From Lactobacillus gigeriorum DSM 23908 = CRBIP 24.85 (GTDB lineage Bacteria > Bacillota > Bacilli > Lactobacillales > Lactobacillaceae), in NCBI RefSeq assembly GCF_000296855.1, contig NZ_CAKC01000017.1, positions 1 through 34,814 of the forward strand: DNA of 34,814 nt. Direction: 5' to 3'. The translations under genes were made by a program, and so were the position numbers. Under the pieces are notes generated by a model. The model was not told where the DNA came from, made no database searches, and saw only the letters and a program-made list of their open reading frames with translations. Below are positions 32,670-34,814 of this stretch, in pieces; the stretch's first letter is position 1, and each line of letters starts with the position of its first letter.

Positions 32670-32967
32670 GAAAAAAATATTTGATATTATAAGTAGTGCA
32701 GGTCAAGCTCGTTCTTTATTTATGCTCAACATACAAGATTCAGAATCAGGTAAATTTGACGAAATAGAAAAACGCTATGAAGAAGCGAAAGAATGCTTGA
32801 AAGATGCAGAAAAAGCCCACTTTGAAATAATTACAAATGAGGCTAAAGAGAAGAGTAGCAAATTAAGTTTGCTTCTTGTTCATGCAGAGGATCAAATGAT
32901 GGCAGCGGAATTGTTGCAAGATTTGTCCATGAGCATTGTAAGATTAAATAAAAAAGTTAGAAATTAA
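32656..32967 (+). CDS. PTS lactose/cellobiose-family IIA component
   Basis: This 103-residue all-helical IIA has the phosphorylated histidine H76 in LLVHAEDQMMAAEL and the N-terminal helix pattern AGQARSLFMLNIQDSESGKF, typical of the family. It accepts phosphate from HPr and donates to IIB. The gene begins inside the IIC 3' end and is followed by a strong hairpin before the fucosidase gene. Confidence 0.92.
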   Translation: MEELEKKIFDIISSAGQARSLFMLNIQDSESGKFDEIEKRYEEAKECLKDAEKAHFEIITNEAKEKSSKLSLLLVHAEDQMMAAELLQDLSMSIVRLNKKVRN

Positions 32968-33011
32968 TCTTTCTTATTCTTAGGTTTATGTAGTTATTTT
33001 CTGTTATAGAG

Positions 33012-33050
33012 GCAATCTTCTATAGTGTAGTTATAGAAGATTGCTTTTTT
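33012..33050 (+). terminator. Terminator between PTS IIA and fucosidase genes
   Basis: GCAATCTTCTATA (33012-33024) pairs perfectly with its inverse at 33032-33044, followed by TTTTTT. It is a strong rho-independent terminator within an otherwise single functional cluster. The fucosidase then needs read-through or its own promoter in 33051-33090. Confidence 0.8.
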
Positions 33051-33099
33051 AAAACAAGAGAAATTTAGGCATTTATAGTTAATAATTTAGGAGAGCAAC

Positions 33100-34338
33100 A
33101 TGTTAAAAGAGCAACGAATTGTTAATTATGAAAAAATGGGATTAGGGCTATTTATTCATTGGGGATTATATTCTCAATTATCTCAGGGGGAATGGACGCA
33201 ATTTATACATGAAATTCCTAAAGGTAAGTATGAAAGTCTAATCAAGGGCTTTAAAGCAGAAAAATATAATGCAAAAGAAATTGTAAAAGTTGCAAAACAA
33301 ATGGGAGCGCATTATATAATATTGACAGCTAAGCATCATGAGGGCTTTTGTTTATATGATACTAAAGGGCTAACGACATTTGATTCTATTCATAGTAGTG
33401 CTAAAAGAGATTTAATTAAAGAGTTTGTAGATGCTTGTCATGAAGCAAATATCTCTCCTTTTTTGTATATGGCCACGTATGATTGGCACAATCCGTACTA
33501 TGAAAATAATTTTGAGCAATATTTGGAATATTTATACAAATCGGTAAAGATTCTATGTAAAGACTACGGAAAAATAGGTGGATTTTGGTTTGATGGAAAT
33601 TGGAATAAACCTGATGCAAATTGGAAACAAGATAAGCTATATAGTATGATTCGAAAATATCAACCTGATGCTATGATTATCAATAATACGGGATTGGTAG
33701 AAAGAGGAAAAATTTCGAATAAAGAAATTGATGCAGTTACATATGAACGTGGATTGCCCGGAAGAGTAAATCACGGTAAAGAGGGAGAAAAGTATGTTGC
33801 CGGAGAAATTTCTGTTACTTTGAATCAGCATTGGGGAAGAGCTTCAATGGATTTTGATTATAAGTCGCCAAAAGAAATAATTGAGACCATAGTTCATGGT
33901 AAGAAAGTAGGTGCCAATACTGTTGTAAATATTGGGCCAAATGGTGATGGTTCAATAAATAATATTGACTTGGAGTACTTAAAGTTAATTGGAAAATGGA
34001 CCTCATTATTTTCTGAAGCATTTTACAATGGATCAAAAGTTTCTTTACGATCTACTTCAAATAAAAAAGATTTTGCGATTAAAGTTGAAAATACTTATTA
34101 TTTTTTTGTTCACGATTTAAAGATCAAAGGAAATAGCAATGTGGTTTTGGGTGGAGAAAGTATAAATCCAAAAACTTATGTAGATATTGATGACCCATTG
34201 AAAGAATTATATTGGCTAGATAATAGTGAAGAATTGAAATTCATACAAAATAGTGAAGGAATTGTTACATTTGATGCAACCGGATACCGCTACGGAACAG
34301 ATTATGTTGTTAGGGTAGCTAAAGGTGTTATAAAGTAA
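33100..34338 (+). CDS. Alpha-L-fucosidase (GH29), cytoplasmic
   Basis: This is a 412-residue GH29 enzyme. The family N-terminus KMGLGLFIHWGLYSQLSQGEW, the histidine pair AKHHEGFCLYDT, and the nucleophile D165 in GGFWFDGNW are intact. A small beta-domain follows the barrel. No signal peptide is seen, so it hydrolyses an imported fucosylated compound, as in the fucosyl-GlcNAc systems of L. casei. Here the partner is a lactose/cellobiose-family PTS. The sugar may thus arrive phosphorylated, and the enzyme would have to accept a phosphorylated aglycone (inference). AGGAGAGC precedes the ATG. The acid/base residue cannot be assigned securely by eye. Confidence 0.93.
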   Translation: MLKEQRIVNYEKMGLGLFIHWGLYSQLSQGEWTQFIHEIPKGKYESLIKGFKAEKYNAKEIVKVAKQMGAHYIILTAKHHEGFCLYDTKGLTTFDSIHSSAKRDLIKEFVDACHEANISPFLYMATYDWHNPYYENNFEQYLEYLYKSVKILCKDYGKIGGFWFDGNWNKPDANWKQDKLYSMIRKYQPDAMIINNTGLVERGKISNKEIDAVTYERGLPGRVNHGKEGEKYVAGEISVTLNQHWGRASMDFDYKSPKEIIETIVHGKKVGANTVVNIGPNGDGSINNIDLEYLKLIGKWTSLFSEAFYNGSKVSLRSTSNKKDFAIKVENTYYFFVHDLKIKGNSNVVLGGESINPKTYVDIDDPLKELYWLDNSEELKFIQNSEGIVTFDATGYRYGTDYVVRVAKGVIK

Positions 34339-34363
34339 AAATATTGTTTAAAAGGAGCAAAAG

Positions 34364-34814
34364 ATGACAATGCGCAACTTGGGATTATCAATCTATCCCG
34401 ACCACAGTGAATATCAAAAAGATGCCGAGTATCTTGAACTCGGCCATAAATACGGTTTTACAAGAATCTTTATGAGCATGCTGGAAGTTCAAGGAAGCGT
34501 TGAAGAAACCAAAGCCAAATACCAAAAAATCATTAACTTTGGCAACAGTTTGGGCTACCAAACCTTTATCGATGTTTCGCCACAACTGTTTAAGAAGCTC
34601 GGTATCTCCTATTCAGATCTGAAGTTTTTCAAAGAAATCGGAGCAACCGGCTTAAGACTCGATCAAGCATTTGACGGTGCTACTGAGGCGATGATGTCTT
34701 TTAACCCTTATGGCTTGATTATTGAACTCAATATGAGTAATGACGTCGATTATTTGAATAACATCATCAGCTACCAGCCTAACACTCCCTTTCTTTATGG
34801 CTGCCACAACTTCT
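34364..34814 (+). CDS. DUF871 / MupG-family TIM-barrel protein, 5' part only
   Basis: From the ATG at 34364 (AAAGGAGC upstream) the frame runs open to the window end, covering the first 150 residues of about 360. It begins MTMRNLGLSIYPDHSEYQ and contains FTRIFMSMLEVQGSVEET, GYQTFIDVSPQLFKKLG, and IGATGLRLDQAFDG, the N-terminal barrel of DUF871. The family includes MupG, a 6-phospho-N-acetylmuramidase that splits a PTS-imported 6-phospho disaccharide. That fits a cytoplasmic role next to a PTS, with a 6-phospho-glycoside as likely substrate. Its codons use noticeably more C and G than the fucosidase gene before it. Gene continues beyond the window. Confidence 0.88.
   Translation, partial: MTMRNLGLSIYPDHSEYQKDAEYLELGHKYGFTRIFMSMLEVQGSVEETKAKYQKIINFGNSLGYQTFIDVSPQLFKKLGISYSDLKFFKEIGATGLRLDQAFDGATEAMMSFNPYGLIIELNMSNDVDYLNNIISYQPNTPFLYGCHNF

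Overview
The window is low-GC Firmicute DNA, most likely from a host-associated Lactobacillus of the johnsonii/gasseri/taiwanensis type. The evidence is strong AGGAGG-type ribosome binding sites, AT-rich codon use, an IS30-type transposase remnant, a mucin-binding (MucBP-like) surface-protein relic with an LPQTS anchor, and many PTS and PRD-regulator genes. The species call is inference.

Bases 1-11400 are a patchwork of single genes and relics. They hold an interrupted IS30 transposase, an S9 peptidase, a small secreted protein that seems to start at an AUA codon, a DUF488 protein, an ATP-grasp protein and an AlbA/Schlafen-type regulator with 10-bp operator-like repeats. Then come a broken MucBP/LPXTG surface protein, an alpha/beta-hydrolase, a decayed type I toxin-antitoxin-like locus, a 5'-truncated glycerol kinase, an AAA ATPase with a DUF234/nuclease-like tail, and a membrane-anchored helical protein.

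Bases 11383-22415 are a complete intracellular uronic-acid (glycosaminoglycan) catabolic cluster in two divergent operons. The leftward operon encodes unsaturated glucuronyl hydrolase (GH88), mannose-family PTS IIB-IIC-IID, a cytoplasmic heparinase II/III-like protein and a cytoplasmic discoidin-like protein. The rightward operon encodes an IclR regulator, KduI, KduD, KdgK, KdgA and PTS IIA. Imported unsaturated disaccharides would be split by the hydrolase. The uronate would then pass through KduI, KduD, KdgK and KdgA to pyruvate and glyceraldehyde-3-phosphate. The shared intergenic region carries three cre-like CGCTT sites.

Bases 22618-29989 are a second operon that also ends at 2-keto-3-deoxy-6-phosphogluconate. 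It encodes a BglG-type PRD/EIIB regulator, a small PRD protein, a 'glycine-rich SFCGSGGAGA' protein (DUF2620), DUF4312, the membrane proteins DUF4311 and DUF4310, an amidohydrolase/deacetylase, a DgaE-type PLP ammonia-lyase and a DgaF-type aldolase. The DUF2620/4310/4311/4312 set has no established function and looks like an unrecognised sugar-acid transporter. It is the best candidate for an undescribed system here.

Bases 29990-30890 are a gene-poor, decayed stretch. From 30892 to the end there is a lactose/cellobiose-family PTS (IIB, IIC, IIA), a cytoplasmic GH29 alpha-L-fucosidase and the start of a DUF871/MupG-family protein. This suggests PTS uptake and intracellular breakdown of a fucosylated host glycan fragment, preceded by a cre site.
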